Shown: piece after piece, positions 25,553 through 34,552 of the stretch
Position numbering within the stretch: position 1 is the stretch's first letter
Layout: each line of letters begins with the position of its first letter
IMG/VR virus record: IMGVR_UViG_3300044655_003102
Span: 1 to 49,895 of that record
From: a virus
Length of the DNA stretch: 49,895 bases
Direction: 5' to 3' (one strand)
Made by a program: the position numbers and the translations under genes
The notes under the pieces: generated by a model
Seen by the model: only the letters and a program-made list of their open reading frames with translations
Told to the model about the DNA's origin: nothing
The model's database searches: none

Positions 25553-26702
25553 TACCAGAAAAATAATAAAGTATACAAATTACATTAAAAAATAAGCCTA
25601 CCACATAAATGTAGTTAAAACCAAAGCTATTAATGATTAAACCGGTTGTTGTTGATGCCATTAATACAAACAAACCTTGTATTAATGAAAAAACACCAAC
25701 CCCAGTGCCATATAAATTTTTTGGCAAACATTTAAAAATCATTGCTACAAATAGTAATTGACTACCTACTCTTTGAAATCCCCAAAACAACAAACCTAAA
25801 GACGACAATACCATATTGTCATTGCCAATTGACAAATAACAAATGTCAAAAAGAATCATGCTTGACGTAACCATTAAAAACATTTTTGTATATTTTTTTT
25901 GATCTATTTTTCTTCCTATAAATGGTGCAAATAAAAACATGAAGAAATTGAAAATGCCAATTGTTGATGTATAAAACCAGTCTTTGTAACCAAGATCTTT
26001 TAAATGCAATATTATTACACCATCATTAAACCTAGACATGTAAAAAAGCGCAGATAAAACTAAAATTGGAAACGTTATTTTTATTACTTTTTTAACATCA
26101 TCAAAAGACAAAACCACTTTATTGGTATTTTTAAAGTTGTCAGTATTTTTAAAAGTAATAAAAAAAGACAAAAACAAAGCAACCACACTTGTAAACATTG
26201 AAACAAATATGAACAATTTAATGTTTTCTCTAACGGACCCTACAAAATAAACTAATAGGCTAACTAACAATGGGCCCAATATACAACCCATTGATCTATA
26301 TCTTGCCAGCAAACCTAGGCTTTTACCTTTGTTTTCTGCGTTAACACCGATGTAAGCGTCCCTAGGTGCTGCAAAAGCTCCATTTGATATTCTTTCAAAG
26401 GTTTTAGAACACAACAAAGCTATTGGGTTGAATTTAAACAATGTTATTTTAGACAACAAAGAAAGAGCTATTGGTACAACAAAAAGGGCTTTTTTGTTTT
26501 TTATTTTATCGAAAAGATTTCCTGTAAACAAACGTAAAGCGTTAGATAGAAACTCGGTAAAACCTTCTATTACACCTAACATTAAAATGCTAATACCTAT
26601 GTTGTCTGTTGCTAAAATAGGTATAATGGTCATTCCTATTGTTGTAGCTAGTGCCATTAAAAAATTTATACAATATATTATATACATTAAATTAAACCTC
26701 AA
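25530..26702 (-). CDS. Major facilitator superfamily (MFS) transporter
   Basis: A 390-residue protein with about 12 hydrophobic segments, normal MFS length. The loop after helix 2 and the region APRDAYIGVNAENKGKSLG with RYRSMGCILGPLL fit the MFS subfamily whose members read IRTAPRDALIA...RGRAFG...GAVLGPLL. Substrate cannot be told. It overlaps the VRR-NUC gene by 11 bases and the helicase gene by 23 bases, so it is embedded in the replication operon, not loosely inserted. Base composition matches its neighbours. It would act in the host inner membrane, perhaps moving a metabolite or drug during infection. Transporters of this kind are rare in phages; acquisition from a bacterial host is inferred. 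Confidence 0.9.
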   Translation of the reverse strand: MRFNLMYIIYCINFLMALATTIGMTIIPILATDNIGISILMLGVIEGFTEFLSNALRLFTGNLFDKIKNKKALFVVPIALSLLSKITLFKFNPIALLCSKTFERISNGAFAAPRDAYIGVNAENKGKSLGLLARYRSMGCILGPLLVSLLVYFVGSVRENIKLFIFVSMFTSVVALFLSFFITFKNTDNFKNTNKVVLSFDDVKKVIKITFPILVLSALFYMSRFNDGVIILHLKDLGYKDWFYTSTIGIFNFFMFLFAPFIGRKIDQKKYTKMFLMVTSSMILFDICYLSIGNDNMVLSSLGLLFWGFQRVGSQLLFVAMIFKCLPKNLYGTGVGVFSLIQGLFVLMASTTTGLIINSFGFNYIYVVGLFFNVICILYYFSGNVRKITA

Positions 26703-26991
26703 GTTTTTTAAAATTAAACAAATGATGATCCACTAGTTTTTTTCCTAAATCTAAATTATCCACAACGTAGACCAACGTTCCCCTCGACATCATGTCACTT
26801 ATAACTTTTTCTTGTAATTTAGTTGGTTTTTTTCCATCTTTTTTAAATTCAATTTTAAAAAGACAACCATTTTGTGATATGAATTCACGATCTGGATAAC
26901 CTTTTTTTCCAATAGAAGCCAGCTTGTAACACAAATAATTTTTACTTTTAGCGTATTCGCAAGTATCTCTCTCTATTTTAGACTCTAACAT
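26692..26991 (-). CDS. VRR-NUC domain nuclease
   Basis: A 99-residue protein covering the VRR-NUC fold alone. It opens ESKIERDTCEYAKSKNY and has GYPDRE at 31-36 and IEFKKDGKKPTKLQE at 47-61, holding the catalytic Asp and Glu-x-Lys of the PD-(D/E)xK nucleases. In phages this gene typically sits between polymerase and SNF2 helicase, as it nearly does here. It may resolve branched DNA. Overlaps: 14 bases with the polymerase end and 11 with the MFS start. Confidence 0.88.
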   Translation of the reverse strand: MLESKIERDTCEYAKSKNYLCYKLASIGKKGYPDREFISQNGCLFKIEFKKDGKKPTKLQEKVISDMMSRGTLVYVVDNLDLGKKLVDHHLFNFKKLEV

Positions 26992-28741
26992 TTAAACCTA
27001 AATTTTTTAACATTTCTAATGCTTTGTTTACATAAGATTCTAGGCATATATCTTTAACCTCGTCCCTTAAATCCATTAAAGGTATTGCGTTATTACTTTC
27101 CGCAACTTTGTTTCCTTTTTTTCCGTCAACAATGTGTTCACCATTTTTTCCGTAATACCACCTAACTACTTTACCTAAATAGTTGTTTTTCCACCAAGCT
27201 CCTCCTGATGCTTTTCTTACTACTATTATTTTTTTAACATCACTGGTGTTATTTAAAATGAAATCTTTGATGTTAGTTCCGTTTTTTAAATATTCAATTA
27301 CAGCTTCTCTACAAACTGGAATAACTGGGTTTTTAGTAAGCCCATTGTCTGCGAAAGTACCTTTACATTTAACCTCACCATCTTCTTTAATTGCTATGTA
27401 TGAATTTACACTTTCATTATATAATGCTGAATAATACACATACTTTAATTCCAATCTTGTTTTAATTTCCCATTCTTTCAACGTTGCTAATAATTTTTGA
27501 TGTTGATCTCCTTTTTTGCACTTAATGGTAATACCGTCAGTGTTAGCGCTAACAACATCGCAACCAATGTTTGTAATACTTTCAATTAACATTAAAACAA
27601 TCAATTGGCCGGTAAGTGTAATTGATATAAGCATTTTTGGATCATAAAAAACACTATATGTATTTCCTAGTTTCCCAAAAATACCGTTTAAAATTAACTT
27701 GCAAGTGCTCTCAAGTACTTTATCTTTTTTGTCAGATGCTTTTTTCTTTGTTTCAAAAACATTTTTGTAAAAATCAAAAAACTTTCTTCCCAAATAAGTA
27801 GGATAATATTCGTTGTTAATTAACAACGCTGGGTAATAACTAGTAAAATCAACATCAACAATTTTTTCATCGTTTGCGGCTATAACTGCTCTTTTAGATT
27901 CGGTAGAATGCAACCCACCAATACCAAAAGAATAAACATTACCACCGATGTCTATTGAATCCGGAACCTCTGGGTTTTTCCTTACTTTACCCATTTCGTC
28001 AATTTCAAAATTAATTATTTGTAAATTAAAACATAACTCGTTTAATTCTTCTGAAACAAATTGTATGTAATTTGGTTTGGTGTATTGTACACTTTCAGTT
28101 TTTATTTGTGATTTCTTTTTTTCTAAGGACAATTCCTTTTTAACTAAAGCTTCTGCTATTTGAACGTTTGATTTGCTCCGTAAATCAATGTTGTATTTCT
28201 TGGTTAAACTATCTCTTAATTTCATATCATCAAGAATAGCTTCGTAAAGACTTTTAGTTATTAAAACGTCATTAAAACAATATTTTTTAATTGTAGCTTT
28301 TTTCTCTAAAGTAACTACTTCATCCGGATCAAATGGTAAGTCTTGTAATAAATCAACGTTTAATCTTGCACCATATGTTTTTAAACCAATTCTTACACCG
28401 GGAGCAGGTTCGTACAAATCAACATGGTCCCAATTTTTAGGTATGTAAATGTTATATTCTTTAAGAATATCCCATCTTTCTTCAAAAGAAGAATAGTTTA
28501 CTAATTTGTCCGATAGAATTTTTAATTGTTCGTTTGTTGCGCCGTTTAAAGCAAAATAAACCATCGGCATATCGTAATTGTTTGAATTAAAACCGATGGT
28601 TTTGTTGTTTTCTAAAATCTGTAGTATTTTTTCGATATCTAATTTTTGATTGTTATATTTTTCAAAAAACATAACTTTTTTTCCGTCACTAAAGCAAATT
28701 AAAAAATAATTTGAAAAGCACTCTATATCTAAAAATACCAC
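26978..28741 (-). CDS. Family B DNA polymerase
   Basis: A 587-residue replicative polymerase, short for the family. The 3'-5' exonuclease shows DIE at 5-7, FNSNNYD at 51-57 and YCFND at 154-158. The polymerase domain shows motif A DFTSYYP at 298-304, motif B KLILNGIFGKLG at 348-359 and motif C NTDG at 400-403. All catalytic acids are present. The start is GTG at 28741, ten bases after the XRE gene; no better ATG lies before the DIE motif. It copies the phage genome with the primase-helicase and SSB of the same region. Confidence 0.92.
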   Translation of the reverse strand: MVFLDIECFSNYFLICFSDGKKVMFFEKYNNQKLDIEKILQILENNKTIGFNSNNYDMPMVYFALNGATNEQLKILSDKLVNYSSFEERWDILKEYNIYIPKNWDHVDLYEPAPGVRIGLKTYGARLNVDLLQDLPFDPDEVVTLEKKATIKKYCFNDVLITKSLYEAILDDMKLRDSLTKKYNIDLRSKSNVQIAEALVKKELSLEKKKSQIKTESVQYTKPNYIQFVSEELNELCFNLQIINFEIDEMGKVRKNPEVPDSIDIGGNVYSFGIGGLHSTESKRAVIAANDEKIVDVDFTSYYPALLINNEYYPTYLGRKFFDFYKNVFETKKKASDKKDKVLESTCKLILNGIFGKLGNTYSVFYDPKMLISITLTGQLIVLMLIESITNIGCDVVSANTDGITIKCKKGDQHQKLLATLKEWEIKTRLELKYVYYSALYNESVNSYIAIKEDGEVKCKGTFADNGLTKNPVIPVCREAVIEYLKNGTNIKDFILNNTSDVKKIIVVRKASGGAWWKNNYLGKVVRWYYGKNGEHIVDGKKGNKVAESNNAIPLMDLRDEVKDICLESYVNKALEMLKNLGLNVRV

Positions 28742-28751
28742 TTGTTATTGC

Positions 28752-29132
28752 TTATTTGTAATTTGCCAACTCGTTAATTAAAGTTTTAACAGCTTTCCTT
28801 TGTTTTAAGTTTTTTATCTTAGTAAAATCTTTAGATATATCTAAACCTATCTTTAAATCATTTTCATTTAAGGATTGTTTGTCTTTATCGTCTAATTCTT
28901 TAATTACTTCTGATAAAAAATAATCAATGGGTTTGTTGAAAAACTTCATAATAACAACTAATCTATCTATTGTTATTCTATTAACACCTATTTCATATTT
29001 GTGCAGTTGTTGGGGAGAAATTCCAATTATTTCGGATAAATCGTTTCTTGTCATACCCAAAGCTAATCTTTCGATATAGATTTTCTTACCAACAACCTTA
29101 CTTACATTTCTTTCTTTTCTAGATATTTTCAT
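28752..29132 (-). CDS. XRE-family transcription regulator (first)
   Basis: A 126-residue protein with an N-terminal helix-turn-helix: IYIERLALGMTRNDLSEIIGISPQQLHKYE at about 18-47, followed by GVNRITIDRLVVIMKFF, the usual XRE extension. The C-terminal half is a charged helical tail. The promoter at 29185-29213 drives it and the polymerase genes behind it. The dyad at 29160-29178, at the expected start site, is a good candidate for its own operator. It probably sets the timing of the polymerase operon. Confidence 0.85.
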   Translation of the reverse strand: MKISRKERNVSKVVGKKIYIERLALGMTRNDLSEIIGISPQQLHKYEIGVNRITIDRLVVIMKFFNKPIDYFLSEVIKELDDKDKQSLNENDLKIGLDISKDFTKIKNLKQRKAVKTLINELANYK

Positions 29133-29159
29133 ATTACTAACTTTTTAATTTGACATAAA

Positions 29160-29178
29160 TGTTTACTTTTTGTAAACA
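29160..29178. promoter_or_regulatory. TGTTTAC-N5-GTAAACA operator
   Basis: A perfect 7-bp dyad with a 5-base spacer at the expected transcription start of the XRE gene. Size and symmetry fit an XRE dimer. Half-sites TGTTTAC recur at 34540-34546 and 35174-35180. Confidence 0.6.
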
Positions 29179-29184
29179 GTTCTC

Positions 29185-29213
29185 ATTATATGAAATTTAA
29201 AAATTAGTGTCAA
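29185..29213 (-). promoter_or_regulatory. Consensus promoter for XRE-polymerase operon
   Basis: On the minus strand, perfect TTGACA (29208-29213), 17-base spacer and perfect TATAAT (29185-29190). The start point would be near 29178, inside the dyad. Confidence 0.8.
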
Positions 29214-29232
29214 TAATAAACTAGAAGTTTAT

Positions 29233-29775
29233 TTAAATCCAATCTTCTATTTGTTCAGTGTTTCCACCTAAATCTTCGAATAAATCAAAACAATTTACCT
29301 TTCTAGATCCAAAAGAATCACCGTCAGCAAAAAACTGAACCCCGTTTAAAAGGCAAGATATTCCTTTCCTTCTTTTCTCTTTTTGATTGTATCCCCAAAT
29401 GCTTATTGAGGCGTTAACGTAACAACCAGAGTATATTTTACCACTATCTGCGGTTATTATTTGTTTGTTTCTATCCAAAACATCAGGTGCGTGTTTGTGA
29501 TTCCTACTTACTATATAGTAACAGTTCTTTAATTCTTCTTTTTTTGTTAAATCACCGTCCTTTAAACAGAGATAGTCATTATCAATTGTTTTTTTATCAA
29601 TTGATAATTCTGCACATATTTTATCTATTTCTATGTTGATTTTTTCTATATCTTCTTTGTTTGCTTTTTTGTCTAAAATGAAATTAGCAGAATAATACTC
29701 CCTATTTTCATATTGAATTTTTTCGAATAAATGTGGATAAGATAATCTTACGTTTTTTATTATTAATTTGCTCAT
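29233..29775 (-). CDS. Single-stranded DNA-binding protein, gp2.5-like (DUF2815)
   Basis: A 180-residue protein of the DUF2815 family, related in fold to T7 gp2.5. Recognisable parts: NVRLSYPHLFE at 8-18, CLKDGD, YIVSRNHKHAPDVLDRN, DSGKIYSGCYVNASISIWGY, and LLNGVQFFADGDSFGSRKVN. The C-terminal end is acidic (DLFEDLGGNTEQIEDWI), as in SSBs that recruit polymerase. It would coat single strands at the fork. It follows the DUF2800 gene by 15 bases, the usual phage pairing. Confidence 0.88.
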   Translation of the reverse strand: MSKLIIKNVRLSYPHLFEKIQYENREYYSANFILDKKANKEDIEKINIEIDKICAELSIDKKTIDNDYLCLKDGDLTKKEELKNCYYIVSRNHKHAPDVLDRNKQIITADSGKIYSGCYVNASISIWGYNQKEKRRKGISCLLNGVQFFADGDSFGSRKVNCFDLFEDLGGNTEQIEDWI

Positions 29776-29790
29776 AATTTCTTTACATCG

Positions 29791-30843
29791 TTATATCAAT
29801 TTTTCAAAATCACTATTACTTTTTTTAATAATAGTGTTGTTATTATATGTTTTTTTGGTTAAGCTGTCTACTATTTTTTTACCTAATAATTTTTCAGCCT
29901 TGGTTAAACCTATTATGTTTTTTTCATATGCTTTCTCCCCTAATTTTTCTATTAATTCTTTTATACCATCTTCAGTAAATTCCCTTTTAGACCTACCTTC
30001 GGTTAATATAAAATCTCCTAATTCTTCACCCATAAGCAAAAGATCCATCGCTGTTTGTTTTATAGATTTTATAAACATTTCAACAATGTCGTAATTTTCT
30101 AAAACATTAATTATTCTTTCTTTACCTACTGGTTCGTTTTTTAAATCTACTATTTTTTTAAAAGTTTCATGTAAAGCTGGGCAAACTGACTTGGCTCTAC
30201 AAAACCTACATGATTTTACAGAAGGTGCAAATTTTGCGTCTTCCTTTAAAGCTTCGGTTATTGCTTTTTTATAAATAGAAACTTTTTCAGTTACATACTC
30301 TTTTAAATTTTCTATTTTATACACACAAGCTTGGTCACTAACGTTAGGTTGTATTATTATTAATTCTGCTTTCATGTTATCTAAATTTTTTTCAGATAAA
30401 CTATCTAAAACCCCTAATAAATACAAAGTTAGTTGCACGTTTTCTTTTGAACTAACTTTTACCCATTTGCCAAATTTCCAGTCTATAACTCTTACAACAT
30501 TATCGGAAACATCATAACAATCCACGGTGCCAGTAATGTAAGAATCTACAGACGTTACCCTTACTTTCTTTTCAAAAAAAGTATTTTTAAAATCTGCTAT
30601 TTTTGAAAAGATATTTTTTGCTTTTTCTAGCACTTCTAAATGTTCTTCTAATATTTCTTCTTTTAAAAATTCTTTTTTATTAGTCAACATTTGATGTATC
30701 TTCTCGTGCAAATAAACTCCTTCTTCAGAATAAGTTGTGTCCATCTGTTCAATGTCTAATTCCATTCTTAAACTTGCTGGACACAAAATAATTCTTTCAA
30801 AACCAGAAGGACTTATTATTGATCTTTCTTGTTCTGGTTGCAT
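29791..30843 (-). CDS. RecB/Cas4-like nuclease (DUF2800)
   Basis: A 350-residue PD-(D/E)xK nuclease of the DUF2800 type. It opens SPSGFERIILCPASLRME (about 11-28), has YSEEGVYLHEKIHQML, the catalytic VRVIDWKFGKWVKV region near 140-153, then QLTLYLLG. Four cysteines (CRFCRAKSVCPA plus CPAS near the start) fit a Cas4-like iron-sulphur cluster. It would process DNA ends in recombination or replication. The start overlaps the upstream gene by 28 bases. Confidence 0.85.
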   Translation of the reverse strand: MQPEQERSIISPSGFERIILCPASLRMELDIEQMDTTYSEEGVYLHEKIHQMLTNKKEFLKEEILEEHLEVLEKAKNIFSKIADFKNTFFEKKVRVTSVDSYITGTVDCYDVSDNVVRVIDWKFGKWVKVSSKENVQLTLYLLGVLDSLSEKNLDNMKAELIIIQPNVSDQACVYKIENLKEYVTEKVSIYKKAITEALKEDAKFAPSVKSCRFCRAKSVCPALHETFKKIVDLKNEPVGKERIINVLENYDIVEMFIKSIKQTAMDLLLMGEELGDFILTEGRSKREFTEDGIKELIEKLGEKAYEKNIIGLTKAEKLLGKKIVDSLTKKTYNNNTIIKKSNSDFEKLI

Positions 30844-31166
30844 AACATATCACCTAAATTTTTTATTAATTTAATATTTCTGGACATTTCTTTTGTTCCA
30901 TATTCGTCAAAAGCCAACTTACTTGCTTTAAATTCCCTTTCTAATCCTGACAAACAATTAACTAAACTTTTTTGTATTAATTCTAACTTAGTTTCATCTT
31001 CACATTCTGTAAAAACGCAATTTGCCACTTTGTCAGATAAAACTACTGGTTCGTGATTTTGAAAATCAAACACCCCGCCGTTTTTAGTGTACACAATTAA
31101 ATTGCTTTCCTCACATTTAAAAATTTTGTTTAGATTAATATTTTCGATTAAATTTAACATAGACAT
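30816..31166 (-). CDS. Early protein of unknown function
   Basis: A 116-residue, soluble, mixed-charge protein with helical C-terminal half. No domain recognised. It lies between two unknown early genes and the DUF2800 nuclease, whose start it overlaps by 28 bases; AAGGAGGT at 31172-31179 on the minus strand gives it a very strong ribosome-binding site. Likely a replication accessory protein by position only. Confidence 0.6.
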   Translation of the reverse strand: MSMLNLIENINLNKIFKCEESNLIVYTKNGGVFDFQNHEPVVLSDKVANCVFTECEDETKLELIQKSLVNCLSGLEREFKASKLAFDEYGTKEMSRNIKLIKNLGDMLCNQNKKDQ

Positions 31167-31177
31167 AACAAACCTCC

Positions 31178-31513
31178 TTAATATTTTAATGTGTCTATTA
31201 AAAGAGACAATTTTTTACCCAATTGCCTCGCATCATAACAATGTCTTTCTACTATATACAGATCTGCCTCACTGATTAATTTTGAATTTTTCAAAATTGT
31301 CACAGTGTTGTCTAATAACTCTCTAAAACTCCTTTGATCTGTATCGTAAGCTTGAGATAATGTTAACTCTAAAATATTTTTTATTTTTAAAACCAGTGCG
31401 TCTTTTTGTTTTTTTTCAAAATATTCTTTTTTCTTCAAAAATATTAAATTGAACAAACAAAGACCACACCAACTGGTTGATAAAATAGCGCACAGCTCTA
31501 TTATTTTTTGCAT
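31178..31513 (-). CDS. Early membrane-anchored protein, unknown function
   Basis: A 111-residue protein. The first 27 residues (IIELCAILSTSWCGLCLFNLIFL) form one hydrophobic helix followed by a basic stretch KKKEYFEKKQK, so it is probably an inner-membrane protein with the body in the cytoplasm. The rest is helical. It starts with TAATG overlap to the gene before it. No homology recognised. Confidence 0.6.
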   Translation of the reverse strand: MQKIIELCAILSTSWCGLCLFNLIFLKKKEYFEKKQKDALVLKIKNILELTLSQAYDTDQRSFRELLDNTVTILKNSKLISEADLYIVERHCYDARQLGKKLSLLIDTLKY

Positions 31514-31872
31514 TATTTTTTCTTTTCATCCTCTACTAAGAAATTATATATATCAAAAAGTTGCTTCTTATTTAAGTCTTTTAAATTTGTTGCTTTCAAA
31601 CTACTCAATTTGTTTCTTAGATTTTGTATTTTCTCTGGGTCATGTGTAACAAGGTTTTTTATTTTTGTTTTAAGTTCTTCTTCACTAAAAGAAACATCAC
31701 AACTTTTGTTACCCATACTTATTTCTAATTGTGTTGTTACAAAATCTTTTAACTTGTTAAGTGCTTCTTCCGCAGACATGTTATTTACCAAATCTTCAAC
31801 GCCAATTTCAACAGTTTTTGACTCGTAATTACCTAAATTTATTGTTCTTCTTTCGTTGTAAAAAATTTTCAT
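31513..31872 (-). CDS. Early protein of unknown function
   Basis: A 119-residue protein with a beta-rich N-terminus (MKIFYNERRTINLGNYESKTVEIGV) and a helical C-terminal region ending KKK. The opening resembles many small uncharacterised proteins that start with a strand pair. It is coupled to the RHH gene 4 bases upstream and to the next gene by TAATG. Confidence 0.55.
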   Translation of the reverse strand: MKIFYNERRTINLGNYESKTVEIGVEDLVNNMSAEEALNKLKDFVTTQLEISMGNKSCDVSFSEEELKTKIKNLVTHDPEKIQNLRNKLSSLKATNLKDLNKKQLFDIYNFLVEDEKKK

Positions 31873-31876
31873 ATGT

Positions 31877-32104
31877 TTAATCTAATTCTAATTCATTAAA
31901 AAATTTTTTGTTTTTATTTGAAAATTTGATAAAGTTATCTAGTTCACAATAATTATCTTTTACATATAAAAGTAATATTTTTGTAATAAGATATGACTTG
32001 TTCAAACCTTCTATTCTACATATTTTATCTACTAAATCATAAAAATCCATTGAAACTCTTAGACCTAGTGTCTTATTTTTTTTATTTACAAATTTAGCGT
32101 ACAT
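31877..32104 (-). CDS. Ribbon-helix-helix-type regulator
   Basis: I start at ATG 32104 (75 residues). An upstream in-frame start at 32137 would lie inside the -10 box of the promoter at 32136-32164, so it cannot be on that transcript. KTLGLRVSMDFYDLVDKICR then GLNKSYLITKILLLYVKD follows the strand-helix-helix pattern of Arc/MetJ regulators. The short dyad ATGTA-N5-TACAT on the -10 box suggests self-repression. First gene of the leftward operon that holds SSB and nuclease genes. Confidence 0.65.
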   Translation of the reverse strand: MYAKFVNKKNKTLGLRVSMDFYDLVDKICRIEGLNKSYLITKILLLYVKDNYCELDNFIKFSNKNKKFFNELELD

Positions 32105-32135
32105 TCTAATTACCTGTGAAAATCTTTGTATGTAC

Positions 32136-32164
32136 AATATACATCGTTAAACGTTTCTTGTCAA
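32136..32164 (-). promoter_or_regulatory. Promoter with overlapping dyad for RHH/replication operon
   Basis: Perfect TTGACA (32159-32164), 17-base spacer and TATATT (32136-32141) on the minus strand. The dyad ATGTA (32130-32134) / TACAT (32140-32144) covers the -10 box. Confidence 0.7.
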
Positions 32165-32344
32165 CACATATTTCAAATAAAAAAACAAAAAATTTTTAAG
32201 TTAACTTTTTTTAAATTTTTTGTTTGAAATAAAAGCATTATGTTTATTGTTAGTATACACATTTTATTACTAACACTAAGATGTAAGTTATTGTTTTTTA
32301 AGGTATGAAGTTATTTCCATTTTGGAAATAACTTCAATAGATAA
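32165..32344. other. Gene-free region with three stacked dyads
   Basis: Between the primase-helicase stop and the RHH promoter. It holds (a) an imperfect dyad with arms 32169-32177/32223-32231 and 32186-32195/32213-32222, centred on the palindrome AAGTTAACTT at 32198-32207; (b) an 8-bp inverted repeat 32248-32255/32268-32275; (c) a perfect 12-bp stem 32307-32318/32324-32335 with a 5-base loop. The last could end primase transcription but lacks an adjacent U-run. Origin, terminator or structured RNA are all possible. Confidence 0.5.
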
Positions 32345-34510
32345 TTATAGTGTATCAAAATCAAAGTTACTTTTTTTAGGTGGTAACTTAAATTTTTTCA
32401 TTTTTGAACAATATACGTATCCAGCTTTGATACAATATAATTTAATTTCGCTCTGTTTTAATCTAGATTGATGTGTGACGTTTGGATCTAAAAACTTTAA
32501 TATTTCTGTACAATTCATTTTTTCTGATCTGTCGTTTGATTCAATGTGAAATTTTTCCGCAAAAAGACAGTCAATATCAGATTCTGGGGAAAAAAACAAA
32601 TTAATTTCTTTTTGTTGTTGACAATCCTCCTCGGACAAAAATACAGGACCTTGCGTTAAATATCTATTGTACAATTGAGCATACAATTGTTGCATGTCTA
32701 TTTGATGATCTAAAACCAACTTTTCTACAGGTAATAACAAATATCTATCATTGCCAGTATGGTCATTTAAAACAACCGGATCATTTGTTGAAGCACAAAA
32801 AACCGTAGTTCTGTTGTGTGATTCAAAATCTCTTGAGTATTTTCTATCAATACTGTCTTTTGTCGATGATATAAAGTTTTTTAAAGCAACAACGTCTGAC
32901 TTTTTAAAAGAAGCTTCTATTTCACCTAATTCGCAAACAACATAACTTAGTGATTTCAAGATAGACATTCTATCTTGTAGGTTTAACATCAAACCTTCTA
33001 AGAAAAAACAATATTGTAAATCTTTTGGCATTAAGTTTCTAAACCAAGTTGTTTTACCCATACCTTGTTTTCCAAAGAAAAGCAAAACAGCTCTCGTAAA
33101 CTTTGGGTTTCTAATGTCATCATTAAAACAACTCATCTTGATCAATTCTGATAACCAGTGGCTCAAATAATTTTTTTTTAGTTTTTCAAACTTTTTTTCA
33201 ACGGTTACCGTTCTGCACAATTGTTCTATTCTATCTACGCCGTCCCACTCTTTTGATAAAACAAAATCTTTAAAAGAATTTATTTTGTTATCGCAAAAAG
33301 CTTTTTGTAAATAACTTTCTAAGTTTTGTTTTGGAAACTTGTTTATTGCCAGTATAGATATTATTGAACCAATGTAACCACCATCTAAATGGTTACCTAG
33401 TTTGTTTACATATGATTTTTTTGTAATAACGTCGTAAACTATTTTTATATTGTGCTTTTCAATTAAAAAAATAAAATTTTTATATGTTGGTAAAATTTCT
33501 ACTTTCTCTTTAAACTCTCCATTTCTTCCCTGTGTGTAATAAACTTCTTTATCTGGAAATTCGAACTTGTCTACTTTAGTTGGTTCTAAAATATCAAGAT
33601 CACTTAGGTCCTTGGATTTTTTAATTAGATCTACTGTTTTTCTAATTGACGCCCAAGTTACAGGGTTTTCTTGTTCGTTTCTAAAAGATTCCCAAGTTTT
33701 ACAAACATCATATTTACCTTTATACCTACTTGGGTCTGTATCTTTTTTTGACCAATCATCAAAAATGTCAAAACCTTCACCACTACCTTGGAATTGGTGA
33801 TGCAAACACATACCCACCCTTAGCCACATATCACGTTCATAACAACGCGGCTCGTTTAAAAATTCTAAATCTTCTAATATCTCTTCTTTAGTAAGATTCA
33901 TTGGTTTTTTTGAAAATACTGCTTTTTGTTTTTTATTTAGATCAACCTGGTTTAAATAAACATTTAAATCTAAATTGGTCATTGTTTTGTTATAATCTTC
34001 CCAAAAAACATAATCATCGTTGCTTTTAAATGGTGTGTAAAAAACTTGCGCTGGATTAATGGTAGCCGATACGTCAATTGCTTTTTTAAAACCATCGGTT
34101 AAAGATTCTTCTAAAAACTTTTTAATAAGATCTTTGCTATAATCAACACTAATCTCTTCCCTTAGGGGTAAAACTACTCTTAGTCTTGGTTTACTAATGT
34201 CGTGCCTTTTTGTTGTGTAGACATAATATGTGTAATTACGCAAACTAAACAAATCTTTTTTAAATTTCTCTAGTGATCCTTCGAAATTGTCAAAATCTAA
34301 CACAACCATGGAAATATAAGCTATGTTCTTTGTTCTTCTCTTGTTCCCTATTATTTTTCCTTGACCAAAAGTCTCAACTGTATTTATATCAACTGACCCC
34401 GCTATCTCACTTACGTCATAACAGTTTCTTAAATATGTTACAAATTCTTCAAAAGACATATCAACGTTTCTAAAATTTGATGAATGACCTGTATTGAAAA
34501 AAAATTGCAT
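32345..34510 (-). CDS. Primase-helicase (prim-pol plus VirE-type SF3 helicase)
   Basis: A 721-residue fusion. Residues about 60-170 form an archaeo-eukaryotic-type primase: catalytic VVLDFDNF at 69-76 (Asp72, Asp74) and KPRLRVVLPL at 107-116. Residues about 205-290 match a PriCT-2 domain (WLRVGMCLHHQFQGSGEGF). The C-terminal virulence-associated-E helicase has EWDGVDRIEQL at 421-431, Walker A GKQGMGKT at 480-487, then VVCELGEIE and FCASTND. It primes and unwinds at the fork. ATG at 34510 is preceded by GGAGG. Upstream lies the stem-loop at 34553-34589. Confidence 0.9.
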   Translation of the reverse strand: MQFFFNTGHSSNFRNVDMSFEEFVTYLRNCYDVSEIAGSVDINTVETFGQGKIIGNKRRTKNIAYISMVVLDFDNFEGSLEKFKKDLFSLRNYTYYVYTTKRHDISKPRLRVVLPLREEISVDYSKDLIKKFLEESLTDGFKKAIDVSATINPAQVFYTPFKSNDDYVFWEDYNKTMTNLDLNVYLNQVDLNKKQKAVFSKKPMNLTKEEILEDLEFLNEPRCYERDMWLRVGMCLHHQFQGSGEGFDIFDDWSKKDTDPSRYKGKYDVCKTWESFRNEQENPVTWASIRKTVDLIKKSKDLSDLDILEPTKVDKFEFPDKEVYYTQGRNGEFKEKVEILPTYKNFIFLIEKHNIKIVYDVITKKSYVNKLGNHLDGGYIGSIISILAINKFPKQNLESYLQKAFCDNKINSFKDFVLSKEWDGVDRIEQLCRTVTVEKKFEKLKKNYLSHWLSELIKMSCFNDDIRNPKFTRAVLLFFGKQGMGKTTWFRNLMPKDLQYCFFLEGLMLNLQDRMSILKSLSYVVCELGEIEASFKKSDVVALKNFISSTKDSIDRKYSRDFESHNRTTVFCASTNDPVVLNDHTGNDRYLLLPVEKLVLDHQIDMQQLYAQLYNRYLTQGPVFLSEEDCQQQKEINLFFSPESDIDCLFAEKFHIESNDRSEKMNCTEILKFLDPNVTHQSRLKQSEIKLYCIKAGYVYCSKMKKFKLPPKKSNFDFDTL

Positions 34511-34552
34511 TGATTTTTCCTCCGCAAAATGCTAAAATGTGTTTACTCTCTA

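Noticed and set aside
32105-32137. Upstream start for the RHH regulator
   Set aside because: It falls in the -10 box of the only good promoter, so it would not be on the mRNA.
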